DNA of 64,000 nt, from contig OY969087.1 of assembly GCA_963697525.1 (NCBI GenBank), positions 6,014,001-6,078,000 on the forward strand. The letters are read 5' to 3'. Position numbers and translations under genes: made by a program. This DNA is from Bradymonas sp963697525 (GTDB lineage Bacteria > Myxococcota_A > Bradymonadia > Bradymonadales > Bradymonadaceae). The notes beneath the pieces were generated by a model. The model made no database searches. It worked only from the letters and a program-made list of their open reading frames with translations, and had not been told where the DNA came from. Shown in pieces: positions 1-7,912 of the stretch; positions within the stretch are counted from its first letter, which is position 1, and each line of letters starts with the position of its first letter.

Positions 1-146
1 TCACCAATCGTCGAAATTCGCGCACTCTTTGCCCGCGAACGCCCTAGATATTCGCGTGGAGCCCCTCCTGGCTCCACCATTCATTCTACACAAGCATTCT
101 CCGAGCCCATGAACGGCCGAAAAACCGCATATTCTCTGGCGTTAAC

Positions 147-159
147 GGTGTCTGACACC
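147..159. repeat. 13-bp near-palindrome, GGTGTCTGACACC
   Basis: The arms GGTGTC and GACACC surround a single T. Just downstream, the 13-mer GACACCGATTGTG occurs twice with a 2-bp gap (from 154 and from 169), so the palindrome's right arm starts a short direct repeat. The identical 13-bp palindrome recurs inside sbcC at 33804-33816. Elements of this form often occur as dispersed short repeats in bacteria, but two copies in one window are not enough to name a family. Confidence 0.4.
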
Positions 160-180
160 GATTGTGTGGACACCGATTGT

Positions 181-541
181 GGGGTGGGACGACAACGGCA
201 AGCCCGCCTGGCGGCAATGGTGGGCAAGCTACCGCAATTTCATCACCTACTACCCGACTCGCCGACAAGCTACACATCGGTGAACTCGTCGTGGGCGTCG
301 AGTTCGCGATCGTCGACCACCCCCTATAGGCCGAGGCATATCGCGCGCTGTTCGATGAATTGTCCACCCACCAGGACGTCACCGGCGTGCATGTCTGGAA
401 GTACTTCACCGCCCCACACACCCGGGAGAATCGACCCGACGGATTCTCCGCGCGGCCGGCAAACTCGCTGACAAGGCGCTCCAGGCCGCCTACGCTACTT
501 CCGAGGACTCCGAGCCCCCAGGGGGCGTGGCCGGCAAGTAA
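181..541 (+). pseudogene. Decayed gene fragment, family not recognised
   Basis: No single frame is open, but three frames read in succession give one plausible soluble protein. The first segment (from 185) contains WWDDNG and WRQWWASYRNFITYY. After a one-base shift near 255-262 the second contains GELVVGVEFAIVDHP, then an in-frame TAG at about 315, then VTGVHVWKYFTAPHTREN. After another shift near 440 the third ends in GKLADKALQAAYAT and a TAA at 539-541. Two frameshifts plus a stop in 360 bases mean the gene is dead. Its start was not found. I do not recognise the family. The neighbouring short palindrome and direct repeat would fit a site of past rearrangement. Confidence 0.45.
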
Positions 542-729
542 CTGACGGTCTCGCGCGAAGCGACACGCTTGCGCTCAGTGCTCCGGCCGCTATATTGCTC
601 GATAGAGCTTCGCCGGAGGCACCAAGAGCCGGCCGAGTTCTCCATTTCCCCCCAGCCACGAGCGAGCAATGGAGCAACGCGACTAATCCCCGAGACCCCC
701 TCGCAATCTCATCAAACGGGAAAGTCGCT

Positions 730-2241
730 ATGACCGCATTGCGCGCGGCGGACCTCAGGTTCGCCTTCGAGGGCTCCACGGAGCTCTTTGATGGACTTGA
801 ATTTCACCTCACCGCCGGTTGGACGGGCCTCGTTGGGCCCAACGGGGCCGGCAAGACCACATTGCTCGATCTGATGCGCGGCCGACGCCAGCCAACGAGC
901 GGCGAGGTGCGCACCAATCCCGCGGACGCGCGCGTCGGCTGGTGCGCCCAGCGCGTCGAGCACGCCGACGCCGCCATCGAGCGCTTCGCCACGTCGTGGA
1001 GCAGCGAGGCCTTGCGCTGGATGTCGCTGCTCAAGATCGACCCCGGCGATTTCTTTCGATGGGACGAGCTCTCACCGGGCATGCGCAAACGCCTCCAAGT
1101 CGGCGCCACGCTGTACGACGAGCCCGACATCGCCCTGCTGGACGAGCCGACCAATCACCTGGACCGACAGGGAAAAGAGATGCTCGCCCGCGCCATGCAA
1201 GCGCACGACGGCGTGGGAGTCCTGGTGTCCCACGACCGCGCCTTCCTCGACCGCATCTGCCAGCACACCCTGTGGCTCGACGGCGGCGGCCTGGAGAGCT
1301 TCGACGGCGCCTACTCCCACGCTCGCGATTTGCGCAAGGCGCGTCTGGCGCGCGACCTCGCCCAACTCGACGCCCTGCAGAAGGAGCGGCGCAAGCTCGA
1401 CGCCCAGCTCGCCGACGAGCGCCGCCGCGCGAACAGCGCACACGCGTCCATCTCGACGCGCACTCGCTCGACGAACATGCACGACTCGGACGCGCGCAGT
1501 ATGGCACGCAAGGGCCGCGCCGAGCGCGCCGCGAGCTCGCTTTCGAGCGCGGCCGGCGCGTCGGGCTCACGCCTCCAGCGGGTCCGCGACGAGCTGTCGC
1601 ACACAAGCGCCTCGACCGACCTGGGCAGCCCGATCGACCTGCAGGGAACGCCCGCGCGACAGTCACTTGTCGCACGGCTGTCCTGCGACAGCATTGGTCA
1701 CGGCGACCGCGTGGTGCTGGTCGACGTGGACGTCGCCATCGGTCGCCAACAGCGCATCTGGCTCGACGCGCCCAACGGGGCGGGCAAGACCACGCTCATC
1801 GAACGGCTGCTCGACGCAGCTTCGCTCGACGCGCAGCAGACGCTGTACCTCCCCCAAAAGGCCGACGCCGAACAAGCGCGCGCCATCCTGGACAAGACCC
1901 GCGCGCTGCCCCACGACCAGCTCGGCGAGGTCATGCAACGTGTCGCTGCGCTGGGAGTCGCCCCCCGACAGCTCTTGAGCACTCGACAGCCCTCGCCCGG
2001 CGAGGCGCGCAAGCTGATCATCGCCCACGGCCTCGACCGCCAGTGCGCGCTCGCCGTGCTCGACGAGCCCACGAACCACCTCGACATTCCGTCGATCGAG
2101 CGACTCGAGCAGGCGCTCGCCGACTTCGGCGGTGCGCTTGTGCTGGTCATACATGACGAGGCCTTCGCCGGCGCTGTCGCCCGAGAGCGCTGGACGATCG
2201 AAAACCGGCGCGTCGTTCGCGCCGGCGATGTACCCGAGTAG
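730..2241 (+). CDS. ABC-F family ATP-binding protein
   Basis: This 503-residue protein has two ABC cassettes in one chain and no membrane segment, the ABC-F layout of ribosome-associated translation or antibiotic-protection factors. Cassette 1 has Walker A GPNGAGKTT, signature LSPGMRKR and Walker B LLDEPTNHLD followed by VSHDRAF. Cassette 2 has Walker A APNGAGKTT, a weaker signature PSPGEARK and Walker B VLDEPTNHLD followed by IHDEAF. An Arg/Lys/Glu-rich linker of about 90 residues, likely coiled coil, lies between them. The frame is open upstream to a TTG at 595, but ATG 730 has a GGGA ribosome site and begins the conserved cassette (MTALRAADLRF). The signature of cassette 2 departs from LSGGE. 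Subfamily and substrate cannot be decided from the sequence. Confidence 0.9.
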   Translation: MTALRAADLRFAFEGSTELFDGLEFHLTAGWTGLVGPNGAGKTTLLDLMRGRRQPTSGEVRTNPADARVGWCAQRVEHADAAIERFATSWSSEALRWMSLLKIDPGDFFRWDELSPGMRKRLQVGATLYDEPDIALLDEPTNHLDRQGKEMLARAMQAHDGVGVLVSHDRAFLDRICQHTLWLDGGGLESFDGAYSHARDLRKARLARDLAQLDALQKERRKLDAQLADERRRANSAHASISTRTRSTNMHDSDARSMARKGRAERAASSLSSAAGASGSRLQRVRDELSHTSASTDLGSPIDLQGTPARQSLVARLSCDSIGHGDRVVLVDVDVAIGRQQRIWLDAPNGAGKTTLIERLLDAASLDAQQTLYLPQKADAEQARAILDKTRALPHDQLGEVMQRVAALGVAPRQLLSTRQPSPGEARKLIIAHGLDRQCALAVLDEPTNHLDIPSIERLEQALADFGGALVLVIHDEAFAGAVARERWTIENRRVVRAGDVPE

Positions 2242-2323
2242 CCAACGCTGGCGGCGCGCGCAGTATGTCGCCAGCTCGTTCGGTGCTACAACCGAGTTCG
2301 CACACCACCACCGCGAGGAGATT

Positions 2324-3154
2324 ATGAAAGACTTCGACAAGCTGGAATCACTGGCCGTCAGCGTCGACGGCGCCACCGCCACCGTCGAGCTCATCGGCCC
2401 GGGCAAGGGAAACGCCATGGGGCCGTCGTTCTGGGAGGAGACGCCCGGGGTGTTCGACGCGCTGGACGCCAACGACGACGTGCGCGTGATCATCGTGCGC
2501 GGCCGCGGCGACAACTTCACCTACGGCCTCGACCTGGTGGCCAGCGCCCAGGTGTTCATGCCGCTGGTCGCCGGGGAGAACCTGGGCCGCGAGCGCACCG
2601 ATCTGCACGACCTCATCCTGGACTGGCAGGAGTCGTTTACGGCCATCGCGCGCTGCCGAAAGCCGGTCCTGGCGGCTATCGACGGTTGGTGCATCGGCGG
2701 CGGCGTCAACATGATCGCCGCCTGCGACGTGCGCGTATGCACCGCCCAGGCGCGCTTTAGCCTGCGCGAGCCGCGCATCGCCATCACCCCCGATGTCGGC
2801 GCCTTGCAGCGCCTGCCGGCGATCATCGGCGAGGGCGCCACCCGCCTGATGGCGTTGACCGCCGGGGACTACGACGCCGAGTTCGCCGAGCGCGTGGGCC
2901 TGGTCGAGCAGGTCTTCGCCGACCGCGCCGCGCTCGACGCCGGGGTCGACGCCATCGCCCAACAGATCGCGCAAAACGCCCCGCTGGCCGTCCAGGGCGC
3001 CAAGCGCGTGCTCAACTTCTGCAAGGACGCCACCGAGGAGGCCGGCCTGGAGTATGTGGCCACCTGGAACAGCGCCTTCTTACAGACCAAGGACCTCGGC
3101 GAGGCCTTCGCTGCCTTCGCCGAGCGTCGCGATCCAGACTACCAGGGTCACTGA
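2324..3154 (+). CDS. Enoyl-CoA hydratase/isomerase family protein, dienoyl-CoA isomerase-like
   Basis: This 276-residue crotonase-fold protein probably acts on an unsaturated fatty acyl-CoA in beta-oxidation. The CoA-binding and oxyanion-hole region is seen as GRGDNFTYGLDL and DGWCIGGGVNM. The segment REPRIAITPDVGALQRLP carries a Glu and an Asp at the two catalytic positions known from delta(3,5)-delta(2,4)-dienoyl-CoA isomerases (EVDIGLAADVGTLQRLP type), so isomerase is more likely than hydratase. The start is ATG 2324 behind GCGAGGAG. The frame is open for 64 codons further upstream, but that part overlaps the ABC-F gene. No beta-oxidation genes adjoin it. Confidence 0.9.
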   Translation: MKDFDKLESLAVSVDGATATVELIGPGKGNAMGPSFWEETPGVFDALDANDDVRVIIVRGRGDNFTYGLDLVASAQVFMPLVAGENLGRERTDLHDLILDWQESFTAIARCRKPVLAAIDGWCIGGGVNMIAACDVRVCTAQARFSLREPRIAITPDVGALQRLPAIIGEGATRLMALTAGDYDAEFAERVGLVEQVFADRAALDAGVDAIAQQIAQNAPLAVQGAKRVLNFCKDATEEAGLEYVATWNSAFLQTKDLGEAFAAFAERRDPDYQGH

Positions 3155-3174
3155 GCCGCCCGGCGCACCATCCC

Positions 3175-3525
3175 CTACTCCGCCGTCGACGGCCCCGGGG
3201 AGTATGTGACCACGTGCACCGTCTCCATGGTCACCAACCCCTGGGGGACCATCTCGTCGAGGATGGGCAGGAGCTCGTCGACCTTCTCCTGGGTGTCGAC
3301 GACCTCGACGATGAGGGGGAGGTCTTCGGACAGGCGCAAGATCTTGGTGGTGTGCACCACGCTGTGCGCGCCAAAGCCGGCCTGCGCGTGCAGCACCGTC
3401 GCCCCGGCGAAGCCCTCCTTGCGCAGCCGCTCGAGCAGCGCGTCGGACAGCGGGCGCGACTTCCACTTGTCTGATTCACCGATGAAAATTCGAACCAGAA
3501 CCTGGTCGCCTTGAAGTTGACGCAT
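3175..3525 (-). CDS. DUF190 (UPF0166) family protein, downstream of crcB
   Basis: This small soluble 116-residue protein matches the DUF190 family: an N-terminal beta strand QVLVRIFIGESDKW, then GFAGATVLHAQAGFG, then a strand pair around PLIVEVVDTQEKVD. The fold is PII/ACT-like (family knowledge). DUF190 genes very often sit beside crcB. Here it is 42 bp downstream of crcB on the same strand, so it is probably co-transcribed under the fluoride riboswitch. A role as accessory or regulatory partner of the fluoride channel is inferred from context only. Confidence 0.88.
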   Translation of the reverse strand: MRQLQGDQVLVRIFIGESDKWKSRPLSDALLERLRKEGFAGATVLHAQAGFGAHSVVHTTKILRLSEDLPLIVEVVDTQEKVDELLPILDEMVPQGLVTMETVHVVTYSPGPSTAE

Positions 3526-3567
3526 GTCAAAACTCCCTTGGAATGAGGAAAAGCGGTCAGCCGCAGA

Positions 3568-3951
3568 TCAGCCCACGAGCATGTAGCGACCGACGGCCAG
3601 CCCCAAAAAGCTCGCCCCCAGACAGACCAGCACAGTCACGGCGATGTTGAGCAGGCCCATCGACCACGCCCCGTCGTGCATGTAGCTCATCGTCTCGTAG
3701 CTGAATGTCGAGTAGGTCGTAAAGCCGCCCATCATGCCCGTGGTCACGGCCATGCGCAGCGTGGGGCTCATCCACTCGGTGTTCGTGCCCAGGTACATCA
3801 GCACCGCCAGCAGGAACGAGCCCAACAGGTTGACGGCAAACGTGCCGTACGGAAAGCCCGAGCCAAACAGCTTCATGGCCCAGCCGCCGACCAAGTAGCG
3901 CGCGCCGGTGCCGATGGCGCCACCCAGAGAGATCCACAAAAGACGCTGCAT
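3568..3951 (-). CDS. crcB: Fluoride ion channel/exporter CrcB (Fluc)
   Basis: This 127-residue inner-membrane protein has four hydrophobic segments, the normal Fluc length. Family hallmarks are the start GGAIGTGARYLVGG, the segment YGTFAVNLLGSFLLA with the conserved Asn, and GGFTTYSTFSYE with the conserved Phe and Thr/Ser track that lines the fluoride pathway. Fluc works as an antiparallel dimer that lets fluoride leave the cytoplasm. It is the first gene after a fluoride riboswitch on the minus strand and is followed by a DUF190 gene. The ribosome site is GAGGA before ATG 3951. Confidence 0.95.
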   Translation of the reverse strand: MQRLLWISLGGAIGTGARYLVGGWAMKLFGSGFPYGTFAVNLLGSFLLAVLMYLGTNTEWMSPTLRMAVTTGMMGGFTTYSTFSYETMSYMHDGAWSMGLLNIAVTVLVCLGASFLGLAVGRYMLVG

Positions 3952-4033
3952 CGTCTGTCCTCTGTACGAAATAGGCCGGGGGTGTCTCGTGGCACTAGAC
4001 GTACTCCCGCGGCCGGAACATCAATTCTGCCAC

Positions 4034-4104
4034 CGCAGGAGTCATTGGCCACCGTCGGCCCGAGCGGGCCGGGAAGGTGACGGTTTCGGCGAACTCCACC
4101 GCCA
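4034..4104 (-). promoter_or_regulatory. Fluoride riboswitch (crcB motif) aptamer
   Basis: Read on the minus strand, the element opens with GGCGGTGGAGTTCGCC (4103-4088). This gives the P1 stem GGCG/CGCC with GGAGT in its loop. GAAACC follows, then a GC-rich hairpin, then CCAATGACTCCTGC (to 4034). ACTCC can pair with the loop GGAGT to form the pseudoknot that defines this aptamer, and the AATGACTCCTGC block is the family signature. It ends about 80 bases before the crcB start. GGCCG...CGGCC segments between aptamer and gene may form the expression platform. Binding of fluoride should turn on crcB and the DUF190 gene. Confidence 0.9.
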
Positions 4105-4207
4105 TCGATGCGCCCACCTTATCGCGGCGGGGCCGGGCACTCAAGCTCCGGTCGTGCGCTGGAGAGTCCACCCGTCGGACTTACCATTGGCACGACTGAG
4201 GAACTCC

Positions 4208-6409
4208 ATGGCCCGCGCTGATATGCCCAAAAGTCGTTTACTCGATCCCGACCACTGGTGGGACGTCGTCGTAGCTTCCGACCCCGGCTTGGACCGCCTG
4301 CGCACCGCCGCTCGGGCCACCCTGACCGCCGGGGCGTCGCTGCTCACGCTGCACTTTCTTGCCCAGTGGCTCGGCCGCTCGGGCAACGTGTACCTGGTAG
4401 GGGTCGCCGTGGCGATGATGGGCACGGTGCTCATCCAGGGCGCCTCCCGTCGCAGCCAGATGATCACCACGGCGCTGCTCGTGATCCCGGCGACGGCGAC
4501 CATCGCCCTGGGAAGCGCCTTGTCGGGCATGGCCGTGTGGGATTCGGTCGCCTTCGTGGCCGTCATCTTCGTGGCCATCTGGGTGCGCCGTTTCGGCCCG
4601 CGGGCCACGGCCCTGGGCATGATGGGGTTCTGGGGCTACCTGTACGCGCTGTTCTTTCATGCCCCCCTGTCCAAGCTTCCCTGGATCGCCGCCTCGCTGG
4701 TCGTCGCCACCGCTGTCGCAATGTTTGTCCGCTTTGTGCTGCTTCGCGAGCGCGGCGCGCGCCACCTCGAGAACACCCGCAACGCCTACCTTGCCCGGGC
4801 GCGAATGCTGCTGCGCCAACTCGTCGACGCGACCCGCGCCGGCGAGTGGCATCGCCTCCAGCGCACCGTCCTGGCCAACCTCGCCCGCCTCGACGAGACC
4901 GCGCTGGGCCTGCGCCAGAGCGTTCAGTCTTCTGGCCAACAAACCTCGATCGACCCGGCGTTGAGCGCGGACGAATTGCGTGCCCAGATCTTCGCCGTCG
5001 AGCTGGCCACCCAGCGCGTCGCCGCCATGACACGCCGGCTGCTCGCCGCCGACGTCGCCCCCGAGGTCCGCCAAAAGATGGCCGACGCCCTCATGGCCAC
5101 CCGCCGCCACCTGCACGCAGCAGCCCACGACGACGCAGACGAGCCCGACACGGCCAACACCGCGCTCAAGCACCTCGCACGCCGACACGACCTCGAACAA
5201 CTCCGCCGCATGGCCGTCTCCCTCGAGGACCTGGAAGCAGCCAGCGACACACGCCAGCGTTCCGCCCCCGGCGCCCGCGCGCTGGCGGCCTCGCGCGCAT
5301 TCACCGCGACCGACGACGACGCCACCGACGACTCCAACAATCGGGACTCCGACGGCGATAAGGACTCCTCGAGCCATCTTCGCGCCAGCACCCGCAACGC
5401 CATTCAGGCCGCGCTCGCCGGCGGCCTGGCCATGCTCGGCGGGCGCTGGCTGTCGTCGAGTCGTTGGTACTGGGCCGTGATCGCCTCGGTGGTCATCTTC
5501 ACGCGCACCTCGTCGCGCGGCGAAACCCTGGTCAAGGGATGGCGGCGAATGCTGGGAACTGTCGTGGGCATTGGCGCCGGCCTGGGGGTGGCGTGGCTCG
5601 TCGCCGGCCACCGGGCGGCCGAATTCGTACTCATCTTCGCCGGCTTGTTTGCCGGCTTCTACCTCTTTCAGATCTCCTACACCTGGATGGTCGCCGGCAT
5701 CACCATGGTGCTCGCCCTGCTCTACTCCCTGCTGGGCCGCTCGGTGTCCGCGATGATGCTCACGCGCCTCGAAGAGACCCTGTTGGGCGTAGCCATCGGC
5801 GCGCTGATCGCGGCGCTGGTGCTTCCCACCGACACCCACGCGAAGGTGCGTGCGACGATGGCGTCGGTGCTGCGACAACTATGCAGCTTCCTCGAACAGG
5901 TCGCCGCTCGGCTGCGCGGCGCCGACAAGTTCCAACACCCCATCTCGGTGCACACCCTCGACCAGACCCTGCAACAAATGCGCAGCCAGGCCGAACCGCT
6001 GGCCGGCCGCATGATCCCCGTAGGCTTCAACGCCCTTCGCTACGAGTTGTTGATGGTCTCGGCACTGGTCTATTACGCGCGCAACCTGGCGGAGGTCGCC
6101 GAACACGCGGGCCAGGACCTCGGCGAGGAGGCAAGCCGCACGACCGCCGACGCGCTGGTGGCGCTCGCCGTCAACCTGGGCCACCTCGCCGAGGCCATCG
6201 CCCAGACCGAGCGCCCCCATCAGATCCATTTCCAGCCAGTTTCTGCGAACCTCGACCGCGCCGAACAGGCGCTCCCCGAGCGCCGCGCCGGCCGCGCCGA
6301 ACCCGAGCGCCGTCTGTCGGCGGGCGCCATCGCGCTGGTGGCCATTCGAGCGGCCGACGAGCTGAGCATCGAGCTGTGCCGCCAGATCGCGAAAACGCCC
6401 AAGGCCTGA
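4208..6409 (+). CDS. FUSC family inner-membrane transporter (aromatic acid/efflux type)
   Basis: This 733-residue protein shows the duplicated FUSC layout: an N-terminal block of about six membrane segments (residues about 25-180), a soluble helical part, a very acidic Asp/Ser-rich linker (about 365-395), a second membrane block (about 400-540) starting at a repeat of the FUSC motif (WYWAVIASVVIFTR), and a cytoplasmic helical tail. FUSC proteins include AaeB-type p-hydroxybenzoate exporters and YccS-like proteins. The substrate here is unknown, and no AaeA/AaeX partner adjoins it. ATG 4208 is chosen; ATG 4223 is an alternative. The frame continues upstream, but those codons overlap the fluoride riboswitch on the other strand. 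Confidence 0.85.
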   Translation: MARADMPKSRLLDPDHWWDVVVASDPGLDRLRTAARATLTAGASLLTLHFLAQWLGRSGNVYLVGVAVAMMGTVLIQGASRRSQMITTALLVIPATATIALGSALSGMAVWDSVAFVAVIFVAIWVRRFGPRATALGMMGFWGYLYALFFHAPLSKLPWIAASLVVATAVAMFVRFVLLRERGARHLENTRNAYLARARMLLRQLVDATRAGEWHRLQRTVLANLARLDETALGLRQSVQSSGQQTSIDPALSADELRAQIFAVELATQRVAAMTRRLLAADVAPEVRQKMADALMATRRHLHAAAHDDADEPDTANTALKHLARRHDLEQLRRMAVSLEDLEAASDTRQRSAPGARALAASRAFTATDDDATDDSNNRDSDGDKDSSSHLRASTRNAIQAALAGGLAMLGGRWLSSSRWYWAVIASVVIFTRTSSRGETLVKGWRRMLGTVVGIGAGLGVAWLVAGHRAAEFVLIFAGLFAGFYLFQISYTWMVAGITMVLALLYSLLGRSVSAMMLTRLEETLLGVAIGALIAALVLPTDTHAKVRATMASVLRQLCSFLEQVAARLRGADKFQHPISVHTLDQTLQQMRSQAEPLAGRMIPVGFNALRYELLMVSALVYYARNLAEVAEHAGQDLGEEASRTTADALVALAVNLGHLAEAIAQTERPHQIHFQPVSANLDRAEQALPERRAGRAEPERRLSAGAIALVAIRAADELSIELCRQIAKTPKA

Positions 6410-6415
6410 GCCGGC

Positions 6416-7552
6416 TTACGCCTGCTCGCGCAACACGTCCATGATCTCCTCGCCGAACATCTGGCGATGCCAGCCCAGGATGGCCGCGAAGGCGTCCAGG
6501 CCGGCAACGCTCGACGGCGGGTCCGACGCAATCTCCGACAGCGTGGCATTGGTGGCGATGAGCGCGCTGGGAAGGTCGAGCTGGTGGGCGGTGTCGTTTC
6601 GCCACTGCTTGAGGGCGGCGAAGCGCTCGCGCTGGGCACGTGGTGGTCGCGGATGAGATATACGCGGACGTTTGGGCGGCGGCGGCTCGGCGTGAAACGA
6701 ACGCTCGATGGCCTCGATGATGCGTCGGCCGTGGCGGTGGACGGTCTCGTGGGGCAATCGCTTGACCGCGTCCAGGCCGTCGATCTCCTGGGGCCGCGTG
6801 CGCGCGAGCGCCAGGAGCGCCTCATCTGGAAAAATATGCAGCGCCGCACGGTTCTCCCGCGTGCAGATCTCGTGGCGCGCCGCATACAACTCGCGCAGCG
6901 CCGCACGCCCGCGACCGTCCAGACGCTTTCGCCCGCGCACCGACCACCACCCGTCTTCGTCGAAGGGCGACGCTTCATAGCCACTGACCGCCGCGATATA
7001 GGAGCAGTGCTGGTAGAACGGCTCCAACCAGCCGCTCTCCTCCAATTCGGGCAAAAAACGCTCGCGCAGCACGAACAAATCGGCGACGTCCGCCGCCGCA
7101 TACTCACACGCCGCCGGCGGCACCGGCCGACGCGTCCAGTCGAAGCGCTGGAATTGCCCCGAGGGCGTCTGGCCCACGAGCTCCTTTTGCAGCCAGCTCA
7201 ACCCATTTCGCTCGTAGCCCAGAAATTTGGCGGCCACCTGGGTGTCGAAGACGTTGGCGATGCCCACCCCGTAGTCGCGGTCGAGCTCGCGCAGGTCGTT
7301 TCGCGCCGCGTGCAGCAGCGTGACCACCTCAGGGTCGCGCAGCAAGTCGAACAACGGCTCGAGCTCGTCGGCCGACAACGCCAGGGGGTCGACCAGCGCG
7401 CTGACCTCGGCGTTGCCCACCTGAATCAGGCAGACCTGGGCCTGGTAGGCGTGGAAGTGGTCGCTCTCGGTGTCCACGGCGATGGGCCCACAGCCCATCT
7501 CCTCACAGAAATCCTCGAGTTGTTCGGGTCGATCGATCCAGACGGTACCCAT
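6416..7552 (-). CDS. rnd: Ribonuclease D-like 3'-5' exonuclease with HRDC domain
   Basis: This 378-residue protein has a DEDDy exonuclease domain (residues about 1-175) followed by an HRDC-type helical domain (about 215-290). Metal-binding motifs are visible: Exo I IAVDTESD, Exo II HAARNDLREL, and Exo III YAAADV with the Tyr four residues before the Asp. RNase D trims 3' ends of tRNA and other small RNAs. The tail after about 300 is Pro/Arg-rich and then helical, possibly a second HRDC-like unit as in E. coli RNase D. It is convergent with the FUSC gene, whose stop lies 6 bp away. Confidence 0.88.
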   Translation of the reverse strand: MGTVWIDRPEQLEDFCEEMGCGPIAVDTESDHFHAYQAQVCLIQVGNAEVSALVDPLALSADELEPLFDLLRDPEVVTLLHAARNDLRELDRDYGVGIANVFDTQVAAKFLGYERNGLSWLQKELVGQTPSGQFQRFDWTRRPVPPAACEYAAADVADLFVLRERFLPELEESGWLEPFYQHCSYIAAVSGYEASPFDEDGWWSVRGRKRLDGRGRAALRELYAARHEICTRENRAALHIFPDEALLALARTRPQEIDGLDAVKRLPHETVHRHGRRIIEAIERSFHAEPPPPKRPRISHPRPPRAQRERFAALKQWRNDTAHQLDLPSALIATNATLSEIASDPPSSVAGLDAFAAILGWHRQMFGEEIMDVLREQA

Positions 7553-7912
7553 GGCAATGCTCTACTTCGGAGGTCAAACGTGGCCGCGCTGCCGTTGTTT
7601 CAAAGGCATACCGGCCCGATTTTAGTCCACGACAACTCCAATCAACCATCTGACCCCACCGTTGTCCAGACCGATGGGCGCAGCCGCCCGCACCACCGGC
7701 GAATGCCGCCCCCTTGTTTTTTCATTGCCCATGCAGTTCCCCAGCCCTACAATCCGAACAGATCAATTTCTCGAGGCCGATGTCTCGATGCTGGCCTCGT
7801 ACTTTCGCGTGTCGTAGACCTCTTGGGGCAATCATCCCACCAGCAACTCATATGCCCGTCCCTTCATGGCATCGTGGGGATAAGTAAGCGCCATTAGTGG
7901 CCAGGAGAAGAA
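7553..7912. other. 360-bp intergenic region between divergent genes
   Basis: This region separates the RNase D-like gene (minus) from the EGF/GON lipoprotein gene (plus) and must hold both promoters. It is less GC-rich than the flanking genes. The only element I can define is the lipoprotein's ribosome site AGGAGAAG at about 7903-7910. I see no convincing -35/-10 pair, hairpin or small ORF. Confidence 0.5.

Noticed and set aside
1072..1675. Large antisense frames over the ABC-F gene and over most other genes
   Set aside because: High GC leaves antisense frames open; their translations are Arg/Gly/Ala-rich without motifs, and the sense genes are well supported.
3908..4207. 100-codon upstream extension of the FUSC frame
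   Set aside because: It would overlap the crcB start and the fluoride riboswitch, and has no family similarity before ATG 4208.
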